Below, piece by piece: positions 6,213-15,200 of a DNA stretch of 27,279 bases (positions are counted from its first letter, which is position 1; each line of letters opens with the position of its first letter). The stretch covers positions 1 to 27,279 of IMG/VR virus record IMGVR_UViG_3300024520_005967; one strand, given 5' to 3'. The stretch is from a virus. Below the pieces are notes generated by a model. The model had not been told where the DNA came from and made no database searches. It saw only the letters and a list, made by a program, of their open reading frames with translations. Both the position numbers and the translations under genes were made by a program.

Positions 6213-6663
6213 GGTGGTCAGTTCCCATGTTGGCCTCTAGGAGAGCCTTTAGTTCATGAATGGCTTCCCCTGTGCTCTTCATCGCGGTCATCCTTGGCAG
6301 GTCGCCGACGGCGTCCTCGAGTCTAGAAAGTCTGCCGCTGATGGTCTCGAGCTCCGCCTTCACTTCGTCCTTGATCGTCACGTGGACGCCGGAGTGCCGC
6401 CGAAGGTCGGCCCCAAAGGACCGAATCGCCATCGAGTTGCCACCAAAGGCGACGCCGCATGCGACGAGAGAAATAATGAGGCCGATTATCAATCCCTGGG
6501 TCTCTTTGAGTGCCGCGACCTCTTTGTCGGCCAGTTCACGGTGCGTCACGTACTGATCGTGGGCGAAGCTCTCCTTGGCGGGCGCCTGGGCGTAGACGAA
6601 GCCGGCCGCCGTCAGGACGACGACGAGAAGAAGGGTTACGAAAGCGCCCCGTGGTCTACTCAT
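6202..6663 (-). CDS. Two-helix membrane protein, holin candidate
   Basis: 153 residues from ATG 6663, overlapping the previous gene by 8 bases. The first hydrophobic segment is at about 9-25 (VTLLLVVVLTAAGFVYA, possibly a signal sequence ending at AQA), the second at about 58-75 (GLIIGLIISLVACGVAFG). A charged helical tail follows, with a coiled-coil segment around 95-118 (VKAELETISGRLSRLEDAVG). Two helices and a charged tail fit class II holins, but the tail is longer than usual. The position after the fibre genes and the overlap with another membrane protein support a lysis role. No specific family is recognised. Confidence 0.55.
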   Translation of the reverse strand: MSRPRGAFVTLLLVVVLTAAGFVYAQAPAKESFAHDQYVTHRELADKEVAALKETQGLIIGLIISLVACGVAFGGNSMAIRSFGADLRRHSGVHVTIKDEVKAELETISGRLSRLEDAVGDLPRMTAMKSTGEAIHELKALLEANMGTDHRAE

Positions 6664-7108
6664 TCTCCATCACCTCGATCGTCGCCTCGATTTGCGCCAA
6701 CCGCGCCAAGGCAGCCGCTCGTGCGTCGTAGAGGTTCCCGAGCTGGTTTCTCGCGGCGTCGGCGTGCCTATCGGCGACCTCAGGCTCGGTGTCTGGCAGC
6801 CATGCGTTGAGTCCCGCGATGACGGCGTCGCGGATCTCCATCGCGTCTTCTCGCGTCGCTTTTCGACCCCTGACGATGACGCCCGCCGGAGTCGGCAGCC
6901 AGTTGACGACCGAAGGATCGCCCTCGATAGGTGATTCGGTCGCCGTGCGTCGGTTCGTCCCCTTGACGTTGTAGCTAGCGCCGCCTGCCGTCGTCACGGT
7001 GACGAAGCCATGGTTCTCGGCGCCCCAGTGTACCCAAAGCTTACTGGGATCCGAGCCTGAGCGAACCTCAACAAAGATGTCCCCGACGGTCGTGGTGATT
7101 TGTTTCAT
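6656..7108 (-). CDS. Hypothetical protein downstream of the tail fibre
   Basis: 150 residues from ATG 7108, with AGGAG 7 bases upstream inside the end of the fibre gene. The N-terminal 65 residues look beta-rich (TVGDIFVEVRSGSDPSKLWV, then HWGAENHGFVTVTT). The C-terminal part is helical with repeated alanine (LYDARAAALARLAQIEATIE). No membrane segment is present. Placement directly after the fibre suggests a fibre chaperone or small tail-associated protein, but no family is recognised. Confidence 0.65.
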   Translation of the reverse strand: MKQITTTVGDIFVEVRSGSDPSKLWVHWGAENHGFVTVTTAGGASYNVKGTNRRTATESPIEGDPSVVNWLPTPAGVIVRGRKATREDAMEIRDAVIAGLNAWLPDTEPEVADRHADAARNQLGNLYDARAAALARLAQIEATIEVMENE

Positions 7109-7111
7109 CTC

Positions 7112-8500
7112 TTAGCTCCTCTTGACTAGCAGCGTGGATAGCGTGACGTCCTCCAGGACGTAGTTTTTGGTGTTAGTCTCGTTCTCGATCCAGAGCTCCA
7201 GAGTATCCCCTTTTGTGAGGGTCGCCATCCCGGACATGCTCGCGCTACCAGCCTGGGAGCCGCCGCCGCCGATATTTCTATCCACGTGCAACGGTGCGAC
7301 GATAGTTGCCCCGTTGTTTTTTTGTACGGTGAGTTCGAAGCGTGAAGACGATCCGGTCACAGAGTTCACAGTGATGGACGATATGATGATGTAGTCGCCG
7401 GTCTTGCCGATGGTGATGTGGTCGTTGGTGTGGTCCGGGGTCATACCACTGGCGGGGTCGTTGGTGTCGAAGTGGACGAACTGCACCGCCACCCCAGCGG
7501 TGGATATCACTGTCTGCGACGTATTTTGGACGACTGAGATCCCGCCATAATCGCGGACGGCCTTCCGGGACCTTTCGTGCCAGGACGTTCCATCATGGAC
7601 CAGGACTATAGACTCGTATGCTACCTCCCCGAACGCCTCCTGGAGGTGGAAGGTGTTGGCCGCAAAGCCTCCATTGTGGACGAGCGACACCAGCGCATCC
7701 TTCGAGATGATGCAGATCGCCATGCCGTCGCGGCCGCCGGTGATCGTCGTCAAGGCGTTGCCGCCGGCGTTGCCGGTCAGGTTGACGTTGTTCGAGGTCA
7801 CGGCGAAGGTGGCGGCAGCTGCGCCCAGGGTGACATTTTGGAACGGCGACGAGACCGCTCCCGAGGTCATCGTGAGCCCATCATCATGGACCCGGACACG
7901 CTCGGCAAAGTTGCCAGACTTCAGGACGAGCTCTGCGCTTGCCACGGCTGACCCAATGGATAGCAACGCTGCGTCGTAATTCCACCGGATCTGAGCTCCG
8001 GAGTTGTCCCCTGGCGACCCCATCAGGATGGTACTGTTCGAGGCGTCGGGGGTGAGGATAGACATTCCGCCCGCTGCATTCTTCTCGACGGTCAGGTCAT
8101 CAGCGGTTCCGCCGGCGGTGACTGAACCCGCCGTGGATGCATGGACGTGGAGCGTCCCGTCGGGCGTCGAATGGCCTGCCCCAATCGCGACGCGGTTCGC
8201 CGAGTTGTCGAGGACCATCGTGCTGGCGTTGCCGTAGTCGCGGAAGTAAAGATCCGCCTCGGCATCTTGCGGCTCAACGTAGAGGTCGCCGCTCGACACC
8301 GTCACATCCCACTGGCCCGTGGAGTCCTCGATTCCGATCGTCGGCGTCGATGCCGCGTAGACGTGGAGCTCCTCGGTCGGCGTGATGCCGATGCCGAGAT
8401 AGCCGTCGTCGGTGAAACGCGCCACCTCAGAGTTGCGCAGGATCACCGCGGCTGCCGAGTAGACGGCCGAGCCTTGTGGTGGCATTCTCCAGACGGCCAT
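7112..8500 (-). CDS. Tail fibre with C1q/TNF-like C-terminal domain
   Basis: 462 residues. The N-terminal and central parts hold short beta repeats of the kind LGIGITPTEELHVYAA, VAIGAGHSTPDGTLHVHA and ERVRVHDDGLTM, typical of trimeric fibre shafts. A segment at about 240-310 (NVNLTGNAGGNALTTITGGR through HDGTSWHERSR) is a shaft-to-head element common in phage fibres. The last 130 residues (FVHFDTNDPASGM, HITIGKTGDYIIISSITVN, FELTVQKNNGATI, GDTLELWIENETN) match the ten-strand jelly roll of C1q/TNF-like heads. The protein probably trimerises and binds the host surface through this head. It lies after the hub and distal proteins, the usual place for a receptor-binding protein. Start ATG 8500 has GAGGA about 11 bases upstream. 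Confidence 0.78.
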   Translation of the reverse strand: MAVWRMPPQGSAVYSAAAVILRNSEVARFTDDGYLGIGITPTEELHVYAASTPTIGIEDSTGQWDVTVSSGDLYVEPQDAEADLYFRDYGNASTMVLDNSANRVAIGAGHSTPDGTLHVHASTAGSVTAGGTADDLTVEKNAAGGMSILTPDASNSTILMGSPGDNSGAQIRWNYDAALLSIGSAVASAELVLKSGNFAERVRVHDDGLTMTSGAVSSPFQNVTLGAAAATFAVTSNNVNLTGNAGGNALTTITGGRDGMAICIISKDALVSLVHNGGFAANTFHLQEAFGEVAYESIVLVHDGTSWHERSRKAVRDYGGISVVQNTSQTVISTAGVAVQFVHFDTNDPASGMTPDHTNDHITIGKTGDYIIISSITVNSVTGSSSRFELTVQKNNGATIVAPLHVDRNIGGGGSQAGSASMSGMATLTKGDTLELWIENETNTKNYVLEDVTLSTLLVKRS

Positions 8501-8563
8501 CTACTCGGTCCTCACTATTGACTTGAGGCGCTCGCACCCCGGTGGCAGCTTCCAGAGGTTCAC
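8501..8563 (-). CDS. Tiny gene between distal tail protein and fibre (20 aa)
   Basis: GTG 8563 with GGAGG about 10 bases upstream opens MNLWKLPPGCERLKSIVRTE and stops at TAG directly before the fibre ATG. The peptide fills most of the 70-base gap, has good ribosome binding spacing and ends exactly at the next start, all in favour of translation. Its function could be to couple translation to the fibre gene. It could still be a chance reading because of its size. Confidence 0.42.
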   Translation of the reverse strand: MNLWKLPPGCERLKSIVRTE

Positions 8564-8570
8564 CTGGTAC

Positions 8571-9449
8571 CTACCTCCAGGGCCGATACTGTAGAGCCGA
8601 CATCTGGTAGAAGTCTGCGGAGGTCCCGACCTGTGGCGCCACCGCGGTGAAAGAGACCGTCCTCGACGTCGAGCTGACGATCCCGCCCTCGAGGAGTGTG
8701 TCGCGCTGCGTTGCGAGCCCTGGCGTCCTCAGCAGCACGAAAGGCCGGGACGTACCGACCGCACCGAGAACGTCCATCAGCGTGAGCTTGTCGGCCGCCG
8801 TGAGCCGCTTGGCCTTCATTGAAGTCTCGAGGAGCGAGTCAAGCGGCTGGCCGGCTGGCCCGCCACCTGAAGACATCGTGACCTTACCGCGACTGACGAC
8901 GCTCGGAGGCTCCTCGAAACCGATCACCGACGACGTCGACAACGTCTGGTACTCGCCGATCCAGGCGTATCCCGCCGACCAGGCGAAATCGGGCGCCGAA
9001 GTGAGGACGATCCGGACGCTCTTGACGCCGGCGGTAGTGTCAGGGATCTCGACGCCGCCGCTGGTGGTCGTCCACGTGTAGACGTACTGGACGTATGCAC
9101 CGAGGCTCCCGAAGGCCGACGCGATGGCGTAGGCCGGCACCGCGACCGCTCCGGAGTCCTTGAGATCGGACCCCGAGCCGTAGGTCTCGTGATCATGGAG
9201 TAGCACCTGTACCGTCGGCGACGTCGCTCCGGACGTGTCGAAGTTGTAGAGGATGATCCCGGTGATGCTCTTCGCCGCCCCGCCCCAGTGAATGTCGATG
9301 GTCGTATCCGCTGCGGGTGACACGGTCATCGCCACCGCCACCCAGCGGCTCAGGAGGTTGGACTCGTTCGCGCTCTGGCCACTGGAGATCACCGCCGCGG
9401 CGTCGTCGGCGTGATTCACGAGGCCAAGAAAAGGGGGTTGAGTTGCCAT
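8571..9449 (-). CDS. Distal tail/baseplate protein
   Basis: 292 residues, starting MATQPPFLGLVNHADDAAAV. The first 180 residues look like a galactose-binding-like or jelly-roll domain (RWVAVAMTVSPAADTTIDIH, SITGIILYNFD, VKSVRIVLTSAPDFAWSAGY, WIGEYQTL), often found in minor tail proteins. The remaining part (KRLTAADKLTLMDVLGAVGT, RPFVLLRTPG, then YQMSALQYRP) resembles the baseplate portion of siphovirus distal tail proteins. It lies between the hub and fibre genes. The ribosome binding site is weak, so the exact start is less certain than the frame. Likely role: structural part of the tail tip. Confidence 0.65.
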   Translation of the reverse strand: MATQPPFLGLVNHADDAAAVISSGQSANESNLLSRWVAVAMTVSPAADTTIDIHWGGAAKSITGIILYNFDTSGATSPTVQVLLHDHETYGSGSDLKDSGAVAVPAYAIASAFGSLGAYVQYVYTWTTTSGGVEIPDTTAGVKSVRIVLTSAPDFAWSAGYAWIGEYQTLSTSSVIGFEEPPSVVSRGKVTMSSGGGPAGQPLDSLLETSMKAKRLTAADKLTLMDVLGAVGTSRPFVLLRTPGLATQRDTLLEGGIVSSTSRTVSFTAVAPQVGTSADFYQMSALQYRPWR

Positions 9450-9463
9450 CTGATTCTACCGGT

Positions 9464-9667
9464 TCAACAGGCGATTCCGAGGCGCCTTGCTTCGACCATC
9501 AAGGATGCTAGGGATTCTTCCTTGGATGGCCGGCCGGCATGGTCGAGTTCGTCTTCAAGGTCCAGGAGCTTGTCCTTGATCCTCGACTCCTCTCGCTTTC
9601 CGCGCGCTCTATCGCGGTCGAGGCCGTCAAGGAAGTCCTGTGGCGCGTCTTCAATCGTGAAACTCAT
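9464..9667 (-). CDS. Small helical protein of the tail module (67 aa)
   Basis: Starts MSFTIEDAPQDFLDGLDRDR with a very strong AAGGAGG 5 bases before the ATG. The protein is highly charged and helical (RGKREESRIKDKLLDLEDEL at about 22-41), suggesting a short coiled coil. No membrane segment is seen. It sits between the hub and distal tail genes, with 10 and 14 base gaps. It could be an assembly chaperone or a small tail tip component; no family is recognised. Confidence 0.7.
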   Translation of the reverse strand: MSFTIEDAPQDFLDGLDRDRARGKREESRIKDKLLDLEDELDHAGRPSKEESLASLMVEARRLGIAC

Positions 9668-9677
9668 GGCTTCCTCC

Positions 9678-12212
9678 TTAAGGAATCCAGACGATCAGGC
9701 CCATAGCCTCGGCGGCAGGGCGGACGGTTCGCTCGACTATGATACCCGGAGTCGCCGCGAGAGACAACCTCGGCCAGGTGATCGCCCACTCTTGCCCCAC
9801 GGCGTAAGCCAGCTGTTCGGCGAGATCGGCGCGCACAGTTAAACGGATGAGCTTCCCCTGCGAGAGCGCGTAGACCTTCTTGCAGACCGCCAAGGCGTCC
9901 TTCCGCCGGGTGACGTGGGTCAGATAGGTACCCTCGGGTGTCGTGGCCGCAGCCGTCGCGTCCATCGGCCAGCGGACGTACCGCCACTCTTCAGAGATCC
10001 ACTCGCGGATTTCGTCGTCGACGACCTCAGGGACCTCCGTCGCCGGGACGGGCGCCCAGGTCTTGGCGTAGCTGGTGCGGACCACGGACGGTGCCGAGCG
10101 TGACCGAAGGGACGTCGCGTTGATGATCTGCGCGGCGACGATCGATCCCGCGGAGCTCGCGTCGTCGGGATGCTGGTACTCGACGACGGAGAACGTCCCC
10201 GCGTCCGCCTCGACAACCCACGTCAGGGCCGATTTCGACAGGACGTCCATCACCGTGCGCGCCGTAGTCTCCTCTGAAACCAGGTAGCCGACCTTGATGT
10301 CGACCAAAGTCAGGCTCTGAGCGGGCATCGTCGCGTCGCTCCACTCGGGACCGTAGCTCACGGCGATCTGGCGGAGCACGTTCGCCACGTACTCCGGAGG
10401 CGAGTAGTAACCCGCCGGCGGCGAGCCCTCGTCGGCGAGCATCGTCGGGTCGCCGACGACGTCGGCGACCAGTCCAGCCGGTGCCGCCTGGGAGAACGTA
10501 AGGAACCAGCGGTTTAGATTCCCGGCCGCGTAGTACGGGGAGTCGAAGAGATTGCCGTCCAGGATCGTCCAGTCGTTCTCTCCTGACGGCGTCCGCACCG
10601 ACGCCGTCGAGCTGCCCGCTGATGCCCAGCTCTTGAACCCGGCATCATCCGCCACCTTGACCGTAAAGCGTTCCGTGGTCCCCTCGCGGTGAGATCGAAA
10701 AGGCGTTGGCGTCACCTTCTCGACCTCTACCGTGGAGTCGTAGTCTCCGGACGTTGTTGACGAAATCGCGATCCGTTGCGACGGCACCCACTTCGACCCA
10801 TAGCGAGTTCCGGCGGCGAGCCCGGTCTCGCGGAACGTTCGAAGAGCGTCGTCGAAGTAGTAGGTTCCGCCCGCTTCGACCCAGTCAAGAGCCAGCGCCA
10901 CTCCCTGTGAGTAGAGGTGGGTGACGTCGCCGATCGTCGCGGCCACCTCGGCGATGTCGAGAGCCGTGTCGATCATGCGCACTGGCGCCGCGAAGACTCG
11001 TCCCAGAGCTACCGGGATCGGTGACCCCGCGAGACTCGCCTCGCCGGTCAACGTGCTGGCCCACGCCGTCGACGCCGTCAAAGTGCAGTGCAGCTCATTC
11101 CCTGACTCGTCAGTGGCGACCGTCGAGAAGCGGTCGGCCATCTCCAGGGCCAGCTGAAGATTTGTCTCGTCTTCAGGTACGAGCGGCCCGATCCGCGCGA
11201 AGACCTCATCTTCAGTAAGGATCGAAGACCAGATCCTGGCGCAACCAAGCCCGAAAGTGTGGCCGTTCGCTGAATTCCCGATGACGATATGATCCTCGGC
11301 GCCGCCGCCGTTCGAGACGTTCAGGATTGTAGTGGCGTCGACGACTTTCGTCGTGCCGTCGTAGACGGTCAACTCCATGTTGCCCTCATCCCATATGACA
11401 GTCACCCACTTGAAGTCGTCCTCATCAGTCCCGCTCACCATGTCGACGATCACGTAATCGTCAGCGAGCCCAGGCGCATAGCGCATAAAGAGTTTCAGGT
11501 CGTCGGCGTTGTCCCGCAAGATACCGACGAGGACCTCGTCGCCGCTATCTTGAATGCTGAAAAGCTCTTGGGAATTCGGCGAGCCGCCGGTGGTATCGGC
11601 GCAGCTCAGATACCATTGAGCCGTGAAGTCACCGCCGAGAAACGTTGGAGCCACGCCCGCCGCGCTGCTCATGTCCTGCGTCGACATCTCGACCTTGCCG
11701 CCGAGTCCCTGGTACCGGTGCAGGGCGAAAGACGCGTCCGCCTCCGCCATCTTCGGCTCGACGATCCAGCGGATCGAGTCATCTTTGTTGACCGGTCGCT
11801 CTCTGATCCTTCCGTTGTAGAAGGTCGCGAAGTCGGCGACGACCGGGACGGCCCCGGGTTGCTTGAAGCAATACTGGCCGACGACCGTACCGTCCACAAG
11901 AGCATAGGTGCTGTCGAAGAGGTAGTCGTATTTCCCGGCGTTTGTGGGCAGCGCTGGGTTGGTGGTGTTGATGTCTTGGGTCTTACGGTAGAGCGCGCCA
12001 CCGACGGCCAGCACGCCGTCGGGCTGAAGGTCGTAGCCGCTCTCGGTGAACTCCCAGGCCTCGACGTTCGACCAGTCCGGAGAATAGCTCTCGCCCTGGT
12101 CTCCCCCGCTGGGAATTGTCCAGCCGCGGCTTGAGATCCTGATGACGACGTCGGCGCCCGCGGAGTCCGCTACCGTGATGTCCCAGATCACCCAGAGGAT
12201 CGGCTCAGACAA
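9678..12212 (-). CDS. Tail hub/baseplate protein with LamG-like insert
   Basis: 844 residues from TTG 12212; GGAGG lies 7 bases upstream inside the end of the tape measure gene, overlapping it by 8 bases, and no better start is seen. The N-terminal part (ISSRGWTIPSGGDQGESYSP, RVFAAPVRMIDTALD) and C-terminal part (VLRQIAVSYGPEWSD, VMDVLSKSALTWVVEADAGT, RADLAEQLAYAVGQEWAITW) match the tail-associated hub proteins of long-tailed phages, which form the ring under the tube. Between about 165 and 350 is a beta-sandwich resembling LamG/concanavalin domains (FTAQWYLSCADTTGG, WVTVIWDEGNMELTVYDGTT, IVIGNSANGHTFGLGCARIW), probably a carbohydrate-binding insertion. It would sit at the tail tip and may give first contact with surface sugars. 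Confidence 0.75.
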   Translation of the reverse strand: MSEPILWVIWDITVADSAGADVVIRISSRGWTIPSGGDQGESYSPDWSNVEAWEFTESGYDLQPDGVLAVGGALYRKTQDINTTNPALPTNAGKYDYLFDSTYALVDGTVVGQYCFKQPGAVPVVADFATFYNGRIRERPVNKDDSIRWIVEPKMAEADASFALHRYQGLGGKVEMSTQDMSSAAGVAPTFLGGDFTAQWYLSCADTTGGSPNSQELFSIQDSGDEVLVGILRDNADDLKLFMRYAPGLADDYVIVDMVSGTDEDDFKWVTVIWDEGNMELTVYDGTTKVVDATTILNVSNGGGAEDHIVIGNSANGHTFGLGCARIWSSILTEDEVFARIGPLVPEDETNLQLALEMADRFSTVATDESGNELHCTLTASTAWASTLTGEASLAGSPIPVALGRVFAAPVRMIDTALDIAEVAATIGDVTHLYSQGVALALDWVEAGGTYYFDDALRTFRETGLAAGTRYGSKWVPSQRIAISSTTSGDYDSTVEVEKVTPTPFRSHREGTTERFTVKVADDAGFKSWASAGSSTASVRTPSGENDWTILDGNLFDSPYYAAGNLNRWFLTFSQAAPAGLVADVVGDPTMLADEGSPPAGYYSPPEYVANVLRQIAVSYGPEWSDATMPAQSLTLVDIKVGYLVSEETTARTVMDVLSKSALTWVVEADAGTFSVVEYQHPDDASSAGSIVAAQIINATSLRSRSAPSVVRTSYAKTWAPVPATEVPEVVDDEIREWISEEWRYVRWPMDATAAATTPEGTYLTHVTRRKDALAVCKKVYALSQGKLIRLTVRADLAEQLAYAVGQEWAITWPRLSLAATPGIIVERTVRPAAEAMGLIVWIP

Positions 12213-15200
12213 GGGGCGTCCTCCCGGGGTCGAAGGGTGGCGTCGTCGTCGGGATGTCGTCGCGTTGCCGGTCGAGGAGATCCGTGTAGAGACCCCTTAT
12301 CACCCGATCCTCTTCGGCCTGCTCCAGGCTGATTCCGGCCATGTGCTCAAGGATTGCGGTCTGCCTCGCCGACTCGTTGGCGATGATGGCCAGAGGGTCG
12401 GTGACCAGCGGGGAGGGCCCTTGGACCACCGGCCCGCCTACGCCGCCGCCGACCGTCCCGTCGTCGCCACCACCAAGGCCGCCGCTTGTGGGATCGATCC
12501 CTGACAGAGTCGCGATGACGTCGGCCACGATCCGGCTATAGATCGGGCCCGAGCCACCGGTGAAGGCCTGCGCGGCCGCCAGATAGTCTCTGGTGGCTTC
12601 CTCGATCTGGCTGAGGGCGTCGAGGTCTTGCGGGTTGGTCGCGAGCCTGTCGCGTAGGCTCTGGTATCGGGACTGAGCGTTCTCCAGCACCGCCCGCCCG
12701 GAAAGCCCGCCGCTGGCGCCCCCCGTGAGCTCTTGGAGGAGGTCCTTGATCCCTTCGGTTGCCCGTGCCCAAAACGCCTCGAGCTGGTCAAGGTGGATCT
12801 GACCGGCCTCGGCGAGCTGCTCGGCGCTCCCGCCCATGAGGTCGAGCGCTGTCGTGATGTCGAGGTACTCGGCGTTGATGGCGTCCAACTCCGACTGTAG
12901 AGCGCTGGTGACGTCGAGCGTCCCGCGATACATGTCGAGGAGCTTGCCTGGTGCAGCGGCCTCCAGGTCGCCGAGGTCGGCGTCGGCGATCATCGCCTCA
13001 AGGACCGCTATGAGCTGATCGTGGAAGACGTGTCCTTCTGGAATCAGGTCGGCGAGGTCCAGAGCGTTACCGCTGGCGATCAACTCCTCGATGGTCATGC
13101 CGAATGACTGCGCGAATTGATTGAGCCTGTCGCGGGCCGACATCCCCCCGAGGTCCAGGTTCATTGCGTCGCCGACCTCTCGGTCGAAGTCCTCGAAAGC
13201 CGCGATCCAGTCCCGTGCCTGCGTCTCAAACCGCCCGACGTCCGTGCTCTCGAAACCGCGGATAAAGTCCCGAATCGCGGCGGCCAGGTTGGTGATGTCG
13301 GCCGCGACGTCGCCGGAGCTGGGGGGCAAGGGAGACCCGCTACCTCCCCCTCCCCCTCCGCCTCCGCCGCCCGTGGTAGCGCCAGCAAAGTAGGCATCCC
13401 AGTCGGGCGGATTCGCGTTCATGAATTCGAGGAACCCGCCGAGCGTGTCGATCGCCTCTTGTGCCAGCATGCCCTCGGCTACCAGCATTTGGAAGCGGAG
13501 ATTCATGTTTGCCATCTCGAGCTCGAACCGCATGATCTCCAGCTTGCGCCGAAACTCCTCTCCGCCCTCGATCTCGCCATAGTACTGGTCGATGAGGTTC
13601 AGGAGATCGCCGCCGAGAGCTGCCTCCTGGGCGTCGTGGACCTGCTCCAACAAGCTCTCGTACTTCCTCGACGAGATCGCGCCACGCTCGAATGAGAGCC
13701 TGAGATCCTTGAATGCCTTCCGGCTCTCGCGCATCGACTTTCTGGTATTCTCCAACGGGAGATTGAGCCCGTCGACCATCTCGGCGACCAGGTCGCGATT
13801 CATTCGGCGCGCCCAATCGTTGATGGTCTCTTCCATGGCCCGAAAGGCCACCTCAACGGGTATCCCGAGATTCTCCGCTTGCTCCGCGGCGATCAGGGCC
13901 GCCTCTTCCATGGCGGCGCGCCGCGTCTGCTCGATGTCCTGCTCTGCGCTGATGAAGTTCTCTCGCCGGCCCTCGGTCGAGAACGGCTCCAGAAAGTCGC
14001 GCCGAATCTGCTGTAGCTGGAGCCGCTGGAATTCCGCGGCGTCTGCCGCACTCATGCCCGCCTCGGCGGCGGCGGCGGCGTTCTGAGCGACTTCGGCGAG
14101 CTGGGCGGCCAGATCCCCCAGAGTGCCGCTCGCCGATCCGGCATTGCGGCTCAACACGGTAAGCTCCTCAGTGAAGCTCTCAAGCTCCTGGGCAGCGGCT
14201 TCCGCGGCGCGTCGCTGCTCTTCTTGTTTTTGCTTACGTCGTCCACCACCACCGCGGACCTTGGCATCGCTGAATTCAAAAGCGGCGATCTCTTGCGCGA
14301 ACCCTCGCCAGGCCTCCATCTGCGCCTCGGTGATCCCGAGAGACGCCGCGTTCAGCTCAAGCTCTCTGACGAGAAGCTGAATCCGAATCTGCGCCGACCG
14401 GAACTCGAGCTCAGCGATCATCATCTGAAGTTCTTGATTCCCCATCACCTGGACGCCAAACGCTTCTTGGAAGCTGGCGATTTCGGAGAGGAACCCGAGC
14501 TCTCCTTGAATCGCTACGCTCTCACGGATCATGTCGATGAAAGACTGGGAGATCCGGCCGGCAGCTTCCTCCGCTTGTTTCCCGGACATAGCGATGGCCT
14601 TGCCGAAGTCTCCTATCGGCCCTGAAGCCTCTCCGGCTGCGTCGCCTGCATCACGCCCCCCTCCGCCGACCTCCCCTTTGCCGTCAAGCGGTCCGCTCGT
14701 CGGCTCGGCGATCCTGGACTCTACCGCTGCGAGAAGCGCCTCTTGTCGGGCAATCTCTGTTTCTTGCGCGTCCCCAAACGCCTCAGCCGCGGCCGCCCAC
14801 TCGGCGAAGCGACCGAGGTTGAGAGACACCCCGGCGAGTGCCGCTCCGGACGCGAGGATCTGATCCTTCTGGGCTTGAATCTCTCGCTCTCGGAAGGCGG
14901 TGACATCCCCGATCGATACCCCTAGCCTGAGCAACTGCTCTGAGGTTATGTCAAGCGAGGTAAGCCATTGGTCTGCCGTGGTCTTCGCTGCCGAGTAGGT
15001 CACCGTCAGCCCAGCGTTCACGTCGTCAAGCTGGCGAAGTAGAGGGATCAACGGGGCGAGCTCTTCAACGGTTCTGCCGAATCCGACCCTCCCCAGGGCC
15101 TCGCTGAGGATCGGCCCGATGCCTTCAAGCGAAGCCTCACCGACTGCGATTCGGAGACCCTCGGCAAAAGCGCTCTCGAAGCTTTCGAAGACCCCAAAAA

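Noticed and set aside
11289-12134. Plus-strand open frame (281 codons) opposite the tail hub
   Set aside because: Antisense shadow; the minus-strand hub has a coherent beta-domain pattern.
13343-13375. CCTCCC-type run as a possible simple repeat or regulatory element
   Set aside because: It simply encodes the poly-glycine linker of the tape measure protein.
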